A stretch of 64,000 bases of DNA from JADHLJ01 sp038116915 (GTDB lineage Bacteria; Pseudomonadota; Alphaproteobacteria; Thalassobaculales; Thalassobaculaceae): NCBI GenBank assembly GCA_038116915.1, contig JAYOEU010000003.1, positions 15,379 through 79,378 on the forward strand, given 5' to 3'. Shown piece after piece: positions 52,988 through 62,199 of this stretch. The notes under the pieces were generated by a model. The model ran no database searches. It saw nothing but the letters and a program-made list of their open reading frames with translations, and had not been told where the DNA came from. A program made the translations under genes and the position numbers. Within the stretch, counting starts at the first letter, position 1. Every line of letters starts with the position of its first letter.

Positions 52988-54760
52988 ATGGCTGCTCGTG
53001 ATCTCATCATCGGGTTATTGCTCGGGGCAGTGCTCCTCGGCGCGGGCGGGACGGCGCGGGCGCAGGAGCAGGAACGGCGGATTCCCGGCAAGGTTCCGCC
53101 CGCCGAGGTCGAGGACACCAAGCCGCTGCCCGGGGCGATCGTACGCCGGGTCGAGCCGCCGAGAAATCGCGACCCCGCCAAGATCGACGGAATTTCCGTA
53201 CCCGACCGCTGGCGCCTGATCGAGGCGTTGGGAGTTACGGAGAGCGTCACCGATCCCTACAACCGAAATCCACTCAAAGGCGATCGTCCGATCTATGGCG
53301 ACGACTGGTTCGTCAATGTGTCGGCGATTTCAGATACGGTTTACGAGCCCCGGTCGGTGCCTACGCCGGTCGGTGTGCAGTCGACCAACCGGGCCAACTC
53401 GGTCGATCTCTTCGGCGAAGTCAACCAGTGGGTGTTCAACGAGAACCTGATCCTGAGTGCATCGCTGATCAAGGGAGATACGGCGTTCATGCCGCCGACC
53501 CTTGAGATCCGGCTGGTTCCGGTTATCAATTACAACCGGGCGGTGGTCGAGGAGGAACGGGTGCTCCGCGCCGATCCGCGCCAGGGCACGACCCGCAACG
53601 ACCGGCACATCGCCCTCCAGGAAGCCTTTGTCGACTATCATATCCGCAACGTCTCGGACCGGTATGACTTCGACTCGATCCGTGTCGGCATTCAGCCTTT
53701 CAACTCCGACTTCCGCGGCTTTCTATTTCAAGACGCGCAGCTCGGGGTGCGGCTGTTCGGCGACCGCGACAACAATATCTATCAGTACAATCTGGCCTGG
53801 TTCCGCCGGCTGGAAAAGGATACGAACAGCGGCCTGAACCATGTCGAGCGCAAGGTCCGCGAAGACGATGTGTTTATCGCGAACCTGTATTGGCAGGACT
53901 TTCCGGTTCTTGGGTTTCAGAGCCAGATCACCGGCATCTACAACCGCAACCGTGAAGGCAATGATTTCTTCTTCAACGACAACACCTTCATCGAGCGGCC
54001 GGCCTCCTTCGGCAATGAACGAGGACGGAACTACGATATCGGCTATCTCGGATTCAGCGGCGACGGCCATTTCGGCCGGATCAACCTGACGCATTCCTTC
54101 TATTATGCCTTCGGCAGCGACCGGAACAGCGTGTTCACCGATCAGCCCGCCGATGTCAGCGCGTTCTTCTTCGCCGCCGAACCGTCGATCGATTTCAACT
54201 GGGTCCGGCTGCGTGGCTCTCTGGTCTACGCGTCGGGCGATTCCGATCCGTTCGACAACCGCGAGACCGGTTTCGACGCGATCTTCGAGAACCCGCAGAT
54301 CGCCGGATCCGACACCAATTACTGGATCCGTCAGGGCATTCCGCTGATCGGCGGCGGCGGCGTGGTGCTTTCGAACCGCAACGCGCTTCTGCCGTCCTTG
54401 CGGACATCGAAGGAACACGGACAGTCGAATTTCAACAATCCCGGCTTCAGGCTGGTCGGCGCCGGAGCGGATTTCGACATTCTCCCCGAATTGCGGCTCT
54501 CGACGAACCTCAACTACATGCAGTTCGACGACACCACCGTTCTGGAGGTGGCCCGCAATCAGCAGGACATCGACCGCGAGATCGGCTGGGACTTGTCGGC
54601 CGCCTTGATCTACCGGCCGTTCTTCAGCCAGAACGTCGTGTTTCGCCTGTCGGGCGCCGTGCTTTTCGCGGGTGAGGGCATGCAGGACCTCTACGGTGCC
54701 GACGGGGGCCGGGACGACGTGTTCTATTCGGTTCTCGCGAACCTGATCTTGACCTATTGA
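52988..54760 (+). CDS. Outer-membrane beta-barrel protein of the cytochrome operon
   Basis: A 590-residue outer-membrane protein. A signal peptide (LIIGLLLGAVLLGAGGTARA) precedes a Pro-rich linker and then a long run of alternating strands rich in Tyr/Phe/Asn/Asp turns (QITGIYNRNREGNDFFFND, RLSTNLNYMQF). The C-terminus ends in ANLILTY, with the terminal aromatic expected for Bam recognition. No heme motif. It starts 3 bp after the previous stop and is followed after 10 bp by the large decaheme gene, an order reminiscent of porin-cytochrome conduits, though the sequence is not a recognisable MtrB. It may house or export the neighbouring cytochrome. Confidence 0.82.
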   Translation: MAARDLIIGLLLGAVLLGAGGTARAQEQERRIPGKVPPAEVEDTKPLPGAIVRRVEPPRNRDPAKIDGISVPDRWRLIEALGVTESVTDPYNRNPLKGDRPIYGDDWFVNVSAISDTVYEPRSVPTPVGVQSTNRANSVDLFGEVNQWVFNENLILSASLIKGDTAFMPPTLEIRLVPVINYNRAVVEEERVLRADPRQGTTRNDRHIALQEAFVDYHIRNVSDRYDFDSIRVGIQPFNSDFRGFLFQDAQLGVRLFGDRDNNIYQYNLAWFRRLEKDTNSGLNHVERKVREDDVFIANLYWQDFPVLGFQSQITGIYNRNREGNDFFFNDNTFIERPASFGNERGRNYDIGYLGFSGDGHFGRINLTHSFYYAFGSDRNSVFTDQPADVSAFFFAAEPSIDFNWVRLRGSLVYASGDSDPFDNRETGFDAIFENPQIAGSDTNYWIRQGIPLIGGGGVVLSNRNALLPSLRTSKEHGQSNFNNPGFRLVGAGADFDILPELRLSTNLNYMQFDDTTVLEVARNQQDIDREIGWDLSAALIYRPFFSQNVVFRLSGAVLFAGEGMQDLYGADGGRDDVFYSVLANLILTY

Positions 54761-54770
54761 GGGGCCGCGG

Positions 54771-57700
54771 ATGCGAGCTTTCCCCAAATTGGTGGTATTG
54801 ACGATCCTTGGACTGCTGCTTGCGCCCGTGGGGGCCGCGGTGGCGTCCGGCGGACCCGAGAAGGCGCGCGAGGTCAGCTACACCGTCACGCCGCCGGCGC
54901 CGGCGGGGCAGTCGAAGGCAGAAGTGGACAGGAAATCCGCCGGATGCCTGACCTGTCATGAGAAGTCCGACGAGCCGAGCATGCACCGGTCGGGCTCCGT
55001 TAATCTCGGTTGCGCCGATTGTCACGGAGGCGATGTGTCGGTGAAGCGTCCGAGCACCGGCGCGCCTTCGGATTCGGCCTACCGCGCGGCGATGGATGCG
55101 GCCCATGTGCTGCCCAGATTGCCGGAAACCTGGAACTATCCAAGCAGCGCCAATCCCCAGGGATCCTACACGCTGTTGAACCGGGAAAGCCCGGAATATG
55201 TCCGCTTCGTCAATCCCAGCGACTATCGGATTGTCGAGGAGGCTTGCGGCGCCTGTCATGCGAAAGAGATCCGCGCCGCCAAGGGAAGCATCATGGCCAC
55301 CGGCGCCATGCTGTGGGGCGGTGCCTCCTACAATAACGGCATCGTGCCGCTGAAGAATTACATCCTGGGCGAGGCCTACGATCGTGATGGCAATGCCGCC
55401 ATTCTCGAGGCGGCGATCCCGGTCACCGAGGAAATGAAGAAGACCGGCATTCTGGACAAGCTCGTCCCTCTGCCTGCGTGGGAGGTCATTCCACCGGGTG
55501 ACATCTTCCGGGTGTTCGAGCGTGGCGGGCGTAATATCGTCAATCTGTTCCCGGAAATCGGGTTGCCGAACTCACTAGGCCAATTGCAGCGGCTGGAAGA
55601 GCCGGGCCGCCCGGATATCCGGCAGTCGAACCGGGGGCCCGCGACGGGCCTGCGGATCGCGGTTCCGGTGATCAATATCACCAAGACCCGGCTGAACGAC
55701 CCGCTGATGTGGTTCCTGGGCACCAATGAGAACCCCGGCGACTTCCGATCCTCGGGCTGCGCGTCCTGTCACGTGGTCTATGCCAATGACCGGGACCCGA
55801 GACATTCGGGCCCCTATTCACGCTATGGCCATATGGGTGAGACCCAGACCGTCGACCCGACGATTCCCAAGGGCGAGGCTGGGCATCCGCTGAAGCATGA
55901 GTTTACCAGTGCCATTCCCACCAGCCAGTGCATGATCTGCCACATGCACCAGCCGAACGTGTTCGTGAACTCCTTCCTCGGCTACACGATGTGGGATTAC
56001 GAGTCCGACGCGCCCTCGATGTGGCCCAAGGAACAGCGTTATCCGAGCCATGCCGAGATGCGCGAGATCCTCGAGCGCAATCCCGAGGAAGCATCGATCC
56101 GGGGCCTCTGGGGCGATCCGGCCTTCCTGCGCCAAGTCTCGGAAATGAACCCGGAGCTCAAGAACACGCAGTTCGCCGACTATCATGGGCACGGCTGGAA
56201 TTTCCGGGCGATCTTCAAGAAGGACGAGGCCGGCAACCTGCTTGACGCCGAGAACAAGATCGTCGAGCCGGACGATCCCGACAAGTTCAAGAAGGCGGTG
56301 CATATGTCGTCCATCCATCTCGATGTCGGGATGCATTGTGTCGACTGCCATTTCGAACAGGACGCCCATTCGAACGGGCACCTCTACGGCGAGGTCGCGA
56401 ACACCATCGAGGTCACCTGCAAGGATTGCCACGGCACCGCCGACGATTACCCGACCCTGCGCAGCTCCGGGCCGGCGGCGCCTCCGGGCGGCACCGATTT
56501 CTCGCTGACCCGCAATTCCGACGGCTCTAGGCGCTTTGAGTGGCGCGGCAACAAGCTGTTCCAGCGATCGGCCCTATGGCCGAATCTGGAATGGGAGATG
56601 AGCCTGGTCAAGGACACCGTCAATCCGGATCACGCCAATTACAACGCCAAGGCGGCGCGCGCCAAGCTCGTTTCCAACGACACCGCGCGCCAGACCTGGG
56701 GACCGGGTGTCGCCAAGCAGGACCGTGCCCACAAGGACGAGGAGATGGAGTGTTTCACCTGCCATCTTTCCTGGACCACCTCCTGTGGCGGCTGTCATCT
56801 GCCGATTCAGGCGAACTGGAAGACCGAGCGGCACCATTTCGAGGGCGGCGAGACCCGCAACTACGCGACCTATAACCCGCAGGTCGTGCGTGATCAGATG
56901 TTCCAGCTCGGCATTCATTCGACGCCGAAGGGCAACACCATCGCGCCGATCCGCTCCAGTTCGGCGCTGATCCTGTCTTCGACCAACATCAATCGCGAGA
57001 AGATCTATATCCAGCAACCGCCTATCGCCGCTTCGGGCTTTTCCAGTCAGGCCTTCGCGCCGCACTTCCCGCACACCGTGCGCAAGACCGAGACCAAGAC
57101 CTGCAGCGACTGTCACCTTTCCGAAGCCAATGACAACAATGCCCGCATGGCGCAGTTGCTCCTGCACGGTACCAACTTCGTGAATTTCGTCGGCTATAAC
57201 GCCTGGGTCGGCGAGCAGTACGGGATCGAGGCGATCCGCGTCACCGAATGGGACGAACCCCAGGCGGTGATCGGCAGCTATCTGCAGAAATACGCCTATC
57301 CGGACTGGTACAGGGATCACCAGGACGCCGATCGGGAGCTCCGGGAAAGCTATGGACATTCCAGCCCCGGGACCGCGAGTTGCCTGCAGCTTCGCGGGGA
57401 GTATCTGTTCGTTGCCGAGGGCAAGGGTGGCTTCCAGGCCTATGACGTTGCGAGCATTGCCAACAAGGGTATCTCCCAGCGGATCATCACGGCGCCGTTT
57501 TCGCCATTAGGTCACAGCACCAGGGTCAAGAGCGAAAATGCCACCTGCATGGCACTCCCCACGGGACAGGCCATCGCGCCGGAGCGCAACAAGGGTGACC
57601 TGATGCGGGTCACCAATCAGGAACAACCGTTCCATGAAATCTACAATTACGCCTTCGTCACCGATGCTGTTGAGGGGCTGATTGTCGTCAATGTGAACAC

Positions 57701-58550
57701 GCTCGCCGACGGAGAACCGCGTAACAATTTCCTTGAGCGTGCGCTGACCTGGAACGAGGGCGGCGTGCTGACCGGTGCCCGGCATATCACGATCGCGGGT
57801 AACTGGTTCTTCATCACCACGGATCACAGCGTGGTGGTGCTGGATATGACCGATCCGATGAAGCCGGTGTTGAAGAAGTCCGTTGCCATGGAAGATCCGC
57901 GGGCGACGGCGTTGCAGTTCCGCTACCTGTTCGTGACCGACAAGGGTGGCTTGCAGGTGCTTGACGTCACCAATCCCGCCGATCCGGTGAAGGTGGAGGG
58001 CGCAAGGATCTCGTTGAAGGATGCGCATCGGATGTATCTGGCGCGCACCTATGCCTACGTGGCGGCCGGCGCCGAAGGTCTTGCGATCGTCAATATCAAG
58101 AACCCGGAAAAGCCGGCGCTGCATTCGATCTACAACGCCGACGGAAAGATCGTCGACGCGCGCGACGTAATCCTGGGATCCACAAACGCCTCACTCTTCG
58201 CCTACGTCGCCGACGGGGTCGGCGGTCTGAAGGTGGTCCAGATGACATCCCCGGAAAGCCAGCCGCGTTATTACGGTTACAGTCCGGAACCGAAGCCGGA
58301 GCTGATCGCCTGGAAGGCAACGAACTCGCCGGCGCTGGCGCTTTCGAAGGGTTTGGACCGCGACCGGGCGGTCGATGAGACCGGCGGGCAGATCGCCATC
58401 TTCGGCCGGCTCGGCTCTCGCCCCTTCACCATGGCCGAGCAGCGCAAGCTCTATCTGGATGCCAAGGGCGACCCCTGGACCGTATCCGACACGCCGCGCG
58501 AGGGCGACTTCATCGCCGCGCCAAGCAAACGGGCAAAGGCGTCGGACTGA
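54771..58550 (+). CDS. Decaheme c-type cytochrome with LVIVD-type beta-propeller
   Basis: A 1259-residue secreted protein (signal peptide LVVLTILGLLLAPVGAAVAS; no lipobox). Ten CXXCH motifs begin at residues 59, 81, 159, 330, 387, 523, 550, 661, 672 and 778, spread among many His-rich segments. The C-terminal third (about 865-1205) carries six repeats of the form Y-x-[FY]-V-x-D-x2-G-L-x-V-[VL]-[DN]-[VI], e.g. YLFVTDKGGLQVLDV and YAYVAAGAEGLAIVNI, the LVIVD repeat expected to fold as a propeller. It is the last gene of the run. Location is periplasmic or at the outer membrane with the adjacent barrel. It could be the terminal reductase, an extracellular electron outlet or a metal oxidase. Confidence 0.9.
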   Translation: MRAFPKLVVLTILGLLLAPVGAAVASGGPEKAREVSYTVTPPAPAGQSKAEVDRKSAGCLTCHEKSDEPSMHRSGSVNLGCADCHGGDVSVKRPSTGAPSDSAYRAAMDAAHVLPRLPETWNYPSSANPQGSYTLLNRESPEYVRFVNPSDYRIVEEACGACHAKEIRAAKGSIMATGAMLWGGASYNNGIVPLKNYILGEAYDRDGNAAILEAAIPVTEEMKKTGILDKLVPLPAWEVIPPGDIFRVFERGGRNIVNLFPEIGLPNSLGQLQRLEEPGRPDIRQSNRGPATGLRIAVPVINITKTRLNDPLMWFLGTNENPGDFRSSGCASCHVVYANDRDPRHSGPYSRYGHMGETQTVDPTIPKGEAGHPLKHEFTSAIPTSQCMICHMHQPNVFVNSFLGYTMWDYESDAPSMWPKEQRYPSHAEMREILERNPEEASIRGLWGDPAFLRQVSEMNPELKNTQFADYHGHGWNFRAIFKKDEAGNLLDAENKIVEPDDPDKFKKAVHMSSIHLDVGMHCVDCHFEQDAHSNGHLYGEVANTIEVTCKDCHGTADDYPTLRSSGPAAPPGGTDFSLTRNSDGSRRFEWRGNKLFQRSALWPNLEWEMSLVKDTVNPDHANYNAKAARAKLVSNDTARQTWGPGVAKQDRAHKDEEMECFTCHLSWTTSCGGCHLPIQANWKTERHHFEGGETRNYATYNPQVVRDQMFQLGIHSTPKGNTIAPIRSSSALILSSTNINREKIYIQQPPIAASGFSSQAFAPHFPHTVRKTETKTCSDCHLSEANDNNARMAQLLLHGTNFVNFVGYNAWVGEQYGIEAIRVTEWDEPQAVIGSYLQKYAYPDWYRDHQDADRELRESYGHSSPGTASCLQLRGEYLFVAEGKGGFQAYDVASIANKGISQRIITAPFSPLGHSTRVKSENATCMALPTGQAIAPERNKGDLMRVTNQEQPFHEIYNYAFVTDAVEGLIVVNVNTLADGEPRNNFLERALTWNEGGVLTGARHITIAGNWFFITTDHSVVVLDMTDPMKPVLKKSVAMEDPRATALQFRYLFVTDKGGLQVLDVTNPADPVKVEGARISLKDAHRMYLARTYAYVAAGAEGLAIVNIKNPEKPALHSIYNADGKIVDARDVILGSTNASLFAYVADGVGGLKVVQMTSPESQPRYYGYSPEPKPELIAWKATNSPALALSKGLDRDRAVDETGGQIAIFGRLGSRPFTMAEQRKLYLDAKGDPWTVSDTPREGDFIAAPSKRAKASD

Positions 58551-58617
58551 GGCGGCATCGCTCTTGAAATAAAGGTCAGGAGCCAAGGCCCCGTTCGGCG
58601 CCTCGGCGGAAAAACCG

Positions 58618-59994
58618 ATGGGATCGAGAAAAATCGAGGACCCAATTCCCGCGCTTCTACCGCGCGGGCCGGGTCATCAGTTCCTGGTCTATGGCGATAG
58701 CTGCTCCGGGGTGGCTGAGGGACGGCACGAGGCGACTTTCGCGGCGGTGAACCGGGTCGCCCGGCTGCTTGCGCCGGCGCCGGAATTCGTGACCTTTCTG
58801 GGCGACGAGATCATCGGTCTTACCGCCGACGCCGACAAGCTGCGGGCCCAATGGCGGTACTGGCTGGATGTTGAGACCGCATGGCTGGACCGGACGAAAA
58901 TGCCGGTCTTCCACACCACATCCAATCATACGACCTATGACGTGATGAGCGAGCGGGTGTTTGCCGAGATGCTTCCGCATTTGCCGCGCAACGGCCCGCC
59001 GGGGCAGGAAGGGCTCGCCTATTGGGTACGCCGGGGCGATCTGGTGATGATCTTCGTCCATACCTCGGCGATGGCGATGGGCGGCGAGGGTCATATGGAG
59101 ACGGAATGGCTTGCCCGGACCCTGGAGGCGCATGCGGACGCCAGATACAAGCTGGTGCTGGGGCATCATCCGGTCTTTGCGGTGAACGGCTTCAGCGGCG
59201 CCTATCAACGTGAAATCGGACCGGAGCATGCCGGACCGTTCTGGGACATTCTGGTCCGAAACCGGGTCACGGCGTATCTCTGCAGCCATATCCTCGCCTT
59301 CGACGCGCAGGTGCATCGTGGCGTGCTTCAGATCACCACCGCCGGGGCCGGGACCGCGCACCGGATGCCGGAAGGGATCGAATATCTGCATCTGGCGCAG
59401 ATGGCGCTCGATGCCCAGGGTTTGCGTTATCAGGTCATTGACAGCGTCGGCAATGTGCGCGAGCGGCTCGAGTGGCCGGGACCGCTTGGCGAGGAGCCGG
59501 AGTGGCTGATGGCGAACAGCGACGCCGATATGGTAACCGCTCCTGTGCTTACGGAGAGGGGGCCATGGCGTTGGCGGTTTCGCGGCCGTGCCGGCCCGCC
59601 GAGCACAGGCGCGGCTGAAACTCTCCTCGAAGCGCGCAATCCCGGCCATGCGCTGGCGCCGTTGTGGATCGGTCTGACCGGCCGCGACCGCAAGCTTACT
59701 GTCAGCCTCGCGCCCGAGAAGGGCCGCAGCCCGCATGTCTGGTTCGGCCCGGGAATCGCTTCCGATACGGAATTCGATTTTCAGATCGCGTTGCACCCGG
59801 ACATGGGGCCCGGCGGGTTGCTGTGGCGTCCGCGCGGGGAAGCCTCATGGAGTACGCTGGACGGCGCCTCGCCCTGGGGGTGCGAGCGGCTGAAGTCGCT
59901 TTTGCAATGGTCGATCGGCCAGGGTCATGGCGGCGACGGGGACCGGCCTTTCGGTGGTGACGGCTTGTCGATCCTTATTCCCAAGCAGGACTAG
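58618..59994 (+). CDS. Calcineurin-like metallophosphoesterase-fold protein with altered metal site
   Basis: A 458-residue protein. The first 270 residues follow the purple-acid-phosphatase order of motifs: LVYGDSCSG, FVTFLGDEIIG, HTTSNHTTYD, KLVLGHHPVF and AYLCSHILAFD. The canonical GDxG, GDxxY, GNHE, VxxH and GHxH are therefore partly degenerate; the final GHxH has become SHIL. No signal peptide. The C-terminal 180 residues are not recognised. It starts 67 bp after the decaheme gene and may be co-transcribed, but can also be independent. Catalytic activity is doubtful. Confidence 0.75.
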   Translation: MGSRKIEDPIPALLPRGPGHQFLVYGDSCSGVAEGRHEATFAAVNRVARLLAPAPEFVTFLGDEIIGLTADADKLRAQWRYWLDVETAWLDRTKMPVFHTTSNHTTYDVMSERVFAEMLPHLPRNGPPGQEGLAYWVRRGDLVMIFVHTSAMAMGGEGHMETEWLARTLEAHADARYKLVLGHHPVFAVNGFSGAYQREIGPEHAGPFWDILVRNRVTAYLCSHILAFDAQVHRGVLQITTAGAGTAHRMPEGIEYLHLAQMALDAQGLRYQVIDSVGNVRERLEWPGPLGEEPEWLMANSDADMVTAPVLTERGPWRWRFRGRAGPPSTGAAETLLEARNPGHALAPLWIGLTGRDRKLTVSLAPEKGRSPHVWFGPGIASDTEFDFQIALHPDMGPGGLLWRPRGEASWSTLDGASPWGCERLKSLLQWSIGQGHGGDGDRPFGGDGLSILIPKQD

Positions 59995-61160
59995 AAGACG
60001 TCAAGTCGGGCTTCGCGCCGCGACACCTTGGGGCCGGCGGGCGTATCGCGGCGGACCGTGACCTCGCCGCGATAGGCGCCGGTCGGCCAACTCGTGCTCG
60101 ACTTTTTCCCAATCGCAGACCAGATCCGGATCTTGTGTTTGTCCATGACCTGCTCCTTTTCGGCCAGAACCGCGCCGTCCGGAGCGTAGAACCGTGTCGT
60201 GACGACGTCCTTTGGGCGCAGCCCCGCAATCTCGGCCCAGAAGACGAGAGCCTTGGAATTCGCGGATAGCGACGTGTCGTTCAACTTGCCTTCACGGACC
60301 ATATCCGCGTTGGGCACATGATCCGCGAAGCCGACATTGTACGGGATCGCCGACAGGTACTGGAGTTTCTCAAGAACCTCACGGCGCCAGAGCGGCGCCC
60401 GACCGATATCGCAATTCTCGCGGCCCGACAATCCGACGAACGGATCGACGACTTTCCCGTCTTTCTCCACGGTGATGTGAAGATGCGGGAATTCCGTCAG
60501 GCCGGACAGTCCGACAGAGCCGATGCGGTCGCCGCTCCGGACCGCGTCTCCCGACCGGACCAGGACACTGCCGCGCTTCAGGTGGCAGTATTGGGTGTGC
60601 CAGCCGCCGCCATGGTCGATCCGGACGCCGTTTCCGCATTCCTTACCCTTGATGGCCTCGCGGCCGATGGCGCGCACATTGACGTCCTGCATCCCGTCCC
60701 TGACGCCAAGCACCTTGCCGGAGGACGCGGCGCGAACCGGGACCATGTCATTCAGGCGACCGAGATGCGCCAAGGCGATGTCGGTGCCCTTGTGGGTATC
60801 GTAACTCATCTGCCCGCAGGCGAAGTCCTCTCTTCCCTTGCTTGGGTCGAGATCCACGAAATTGAATACCCAGCAGTCCTTGCCGGGCTCGCAATCGATG
60901 GGAAGGGAAAGCGGCAATGGCGAGCTTTTGAACTGCCGTCCTTCGAGACTGTATTCGACAATTGCGCCGGGGACCTGGCTGCGCGACTCGCTCTGTCCGG
61001 TTGCCGCCAAGGCGGAGCGATCCGAGGCAATGGCCTCGGATACCATGGATCTGGAGTCGTTGGAGGGGAGGAGGTTGTATTCGAAGATCGCCCAGACCGC
61101 TCCGCTCGCGACGATGGCCACGGCGGCGACATAGATGAAAAGCAGTCTGAGCAAAGCCAA
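59991..61160 (-). CDS. M23-family (LytM-type) peptidase
   Basis: A 389-residue protein with an N-terminal TM or uncleaved signal (LLFIYVAAVAIVASGAVWAIF) and a LytM/peptidase M23 domain. The zinc site is visible as YDTHKGTDIA (HxxxD) and LTEFPHLHITV (HxH); the WHTQYCHLK segment is also typical. M23 enzymes cut peptidoglycan cross-links in the periplasm or act as scaffolds. The start is TTG 61160, supported by GAGGTAG about 10 bases upstream; no ATG is nearby. The C-terminal 120 residues form a separate beta-rich domain. Its stop overlaps by four bases with the convergent calcineurin-like gene. Confidence 0.87.
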   Translation of the reverse strand: MALLRLLFIYVAAVAIVASGAVWAIFEYNLLPSNDSRSMVSEAIASDRSALAATGQSESRSQVPGAIVEYSLEGRQFKSSPLPLSLPIDCEPGKDCWVFNFVDLDPSKGREDFACGQMSYDTHKGTDIALAHLGRLNDMVPVRAASSGKVLGVRDGMQDVNVRAIGREAIKGKECGNGVRIDHGGGWHTQYCHLKRGSVLVRSGDAVRSGDRIGSVGLSGLTEFPHLHITVEKDGKVVDPFVGLSGRENCDIGRAPLWRREVLEKLQYLSAIPYNVGFADHVPNADMVREGKLNDTSLSANSKALVFWAEIAGLRPKDVVTTRFYAPDGAVLAEKEQVMDKHKIRIWSAIGKKSSTSWPTGAYRGEVTVRRDTPAGPKVSRREARLDVF

Positions 61161-61304
61161 TGTCAGGCTACCTCATTCACTTGTTTCCCCGGATCGGCGG
61201 GCGCTGCCGCCAATCCTTTCGAGGGTCCTGGGCTGACGGAATCATCTGGCTTGCACGCCGGTTGCGGACTGAGTGCGCGACAAAGATTCCATCCGCTTGA
61301 TCTT

Positions 61305-62198
61305 TTATTGTGATGTTGGTTTTAGCAGTTCGTCGAGAACTTCCGCCAGTCCCTCGCGCCAGGGCCGTCTGGGGGGCGCGAAGGCGGCGCCGATCCTGGT
61401 GCAATTGAGCACTGAATTCGTCGGACGCCGGGCGGGAGTCGGGTACTCGCTTGTGGGGATCGCCTCAACCTGGGGCCGCCGGCCCAGCACCGGTTCCGCG
61501 ACCTCGAAAATGGCTTCGGCGAAGCCGTGCCAAGTGGTTTGGCCGCTTGCCGTGTAGTGATAGGTCCCCCAGGGAGCCGACCTGTTCCCGCTGATCTTCC
61601 CGGCGATCGCAAGTGCCGCCTCGGCTATGTCGCCGGCGAAGGTCGGGGCGCCTGTCTGGTCGGCGACCACGCGCAGGGTGTCCCGCTCGGCCCCGAGGCG
61701 AAGCATGGTCCGCACGAAATTCCCGCCATGCGCGGCATAGACCCATGAGGTGCGCATGATCACATGGCGCGCGCAGGCTTCGCGAACCGCCCGTTCTCCC
61801 GCCTCCTTGGACGCGCCGTAGACCCCGAGGGGACTTACCGGGTCATCCTCGCGGTAGGCGCCCGGTTTGCTCCCGTCGAAAACATAGTCGGTCGAGAGAT
61901 GGATCAGAGGGATGTCGAATTCCGCGCAGGCCCGCGCGATCGCTCCCGCGCCGTCCCGATTGACCGCGAACGCCCGGTCGATCTCGGTTTCGGCCTTGTC
62001 GACGGCGGTATAGGCCGCCGTATTGACCACGGCATCGAAGCGACCCTGGGCGAGGAGGCCGCGGATTTGCTCGGGGCGTTCAATATCGAGGTCGGCCCGC
62101 GATAGTGCTTTTATTTCGATCTTACGGGCCGGCGCGCGGCGGGCGAGTTCAGTGCCGACCTGACCGCTTCCGCCTGTTGCAAGGATCCGAATTCCCAC
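61305..62198 (-). CDS. rfbD: dTDP-4-dehydrorhamnose reductase
   Basis: A 297-residue SDR that reduces dTDP-4-keto-L-rhamnose to dTDP-L-rhamnose, the last step of that pathway. Motifs are ILATGGSGQVGTELA (GxxGxxG), FDAVVNTAAYTAVDKAE, STDYVFDGSKPGAY and the YGASK of the catalytic Tyr-Lys. The start is GTG 62198 (VGIRILATGG), one base after the rfbB stop; the longer frame upstream is inside rfbB. Order rfbC-rfbB-rfbD on the minus strand; no rfbA in the window. Confidence 0.94.
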   Translation of the reverse strand: MGIRILATGGSGQVGTELARRAPARKIEIKALSRADLDIERPEQIRGLLAQGRFDAVVNTAAYTAVDKAETEIDRAFAVNRDGAGAIARACAEFDIPLIHLSTDYVFDGSKPGAYREDDPVSPLGVYGASKEAGERAVREACARHVIMRTSWVYAAHGGNFVRTMLRLGAERDTLRVVADQTGAPTFAGDIAEAALAIAGKISGNRSAPWGTYHYTASGQTTWHGFAEAIFEVAEPVLGRRPQVEAIPTSEYPTPARRPTNSVLNCTRIGAAFAPPRRPWREGLAEVLDELLKPTSQ

Positions 62199-62199
62199 G

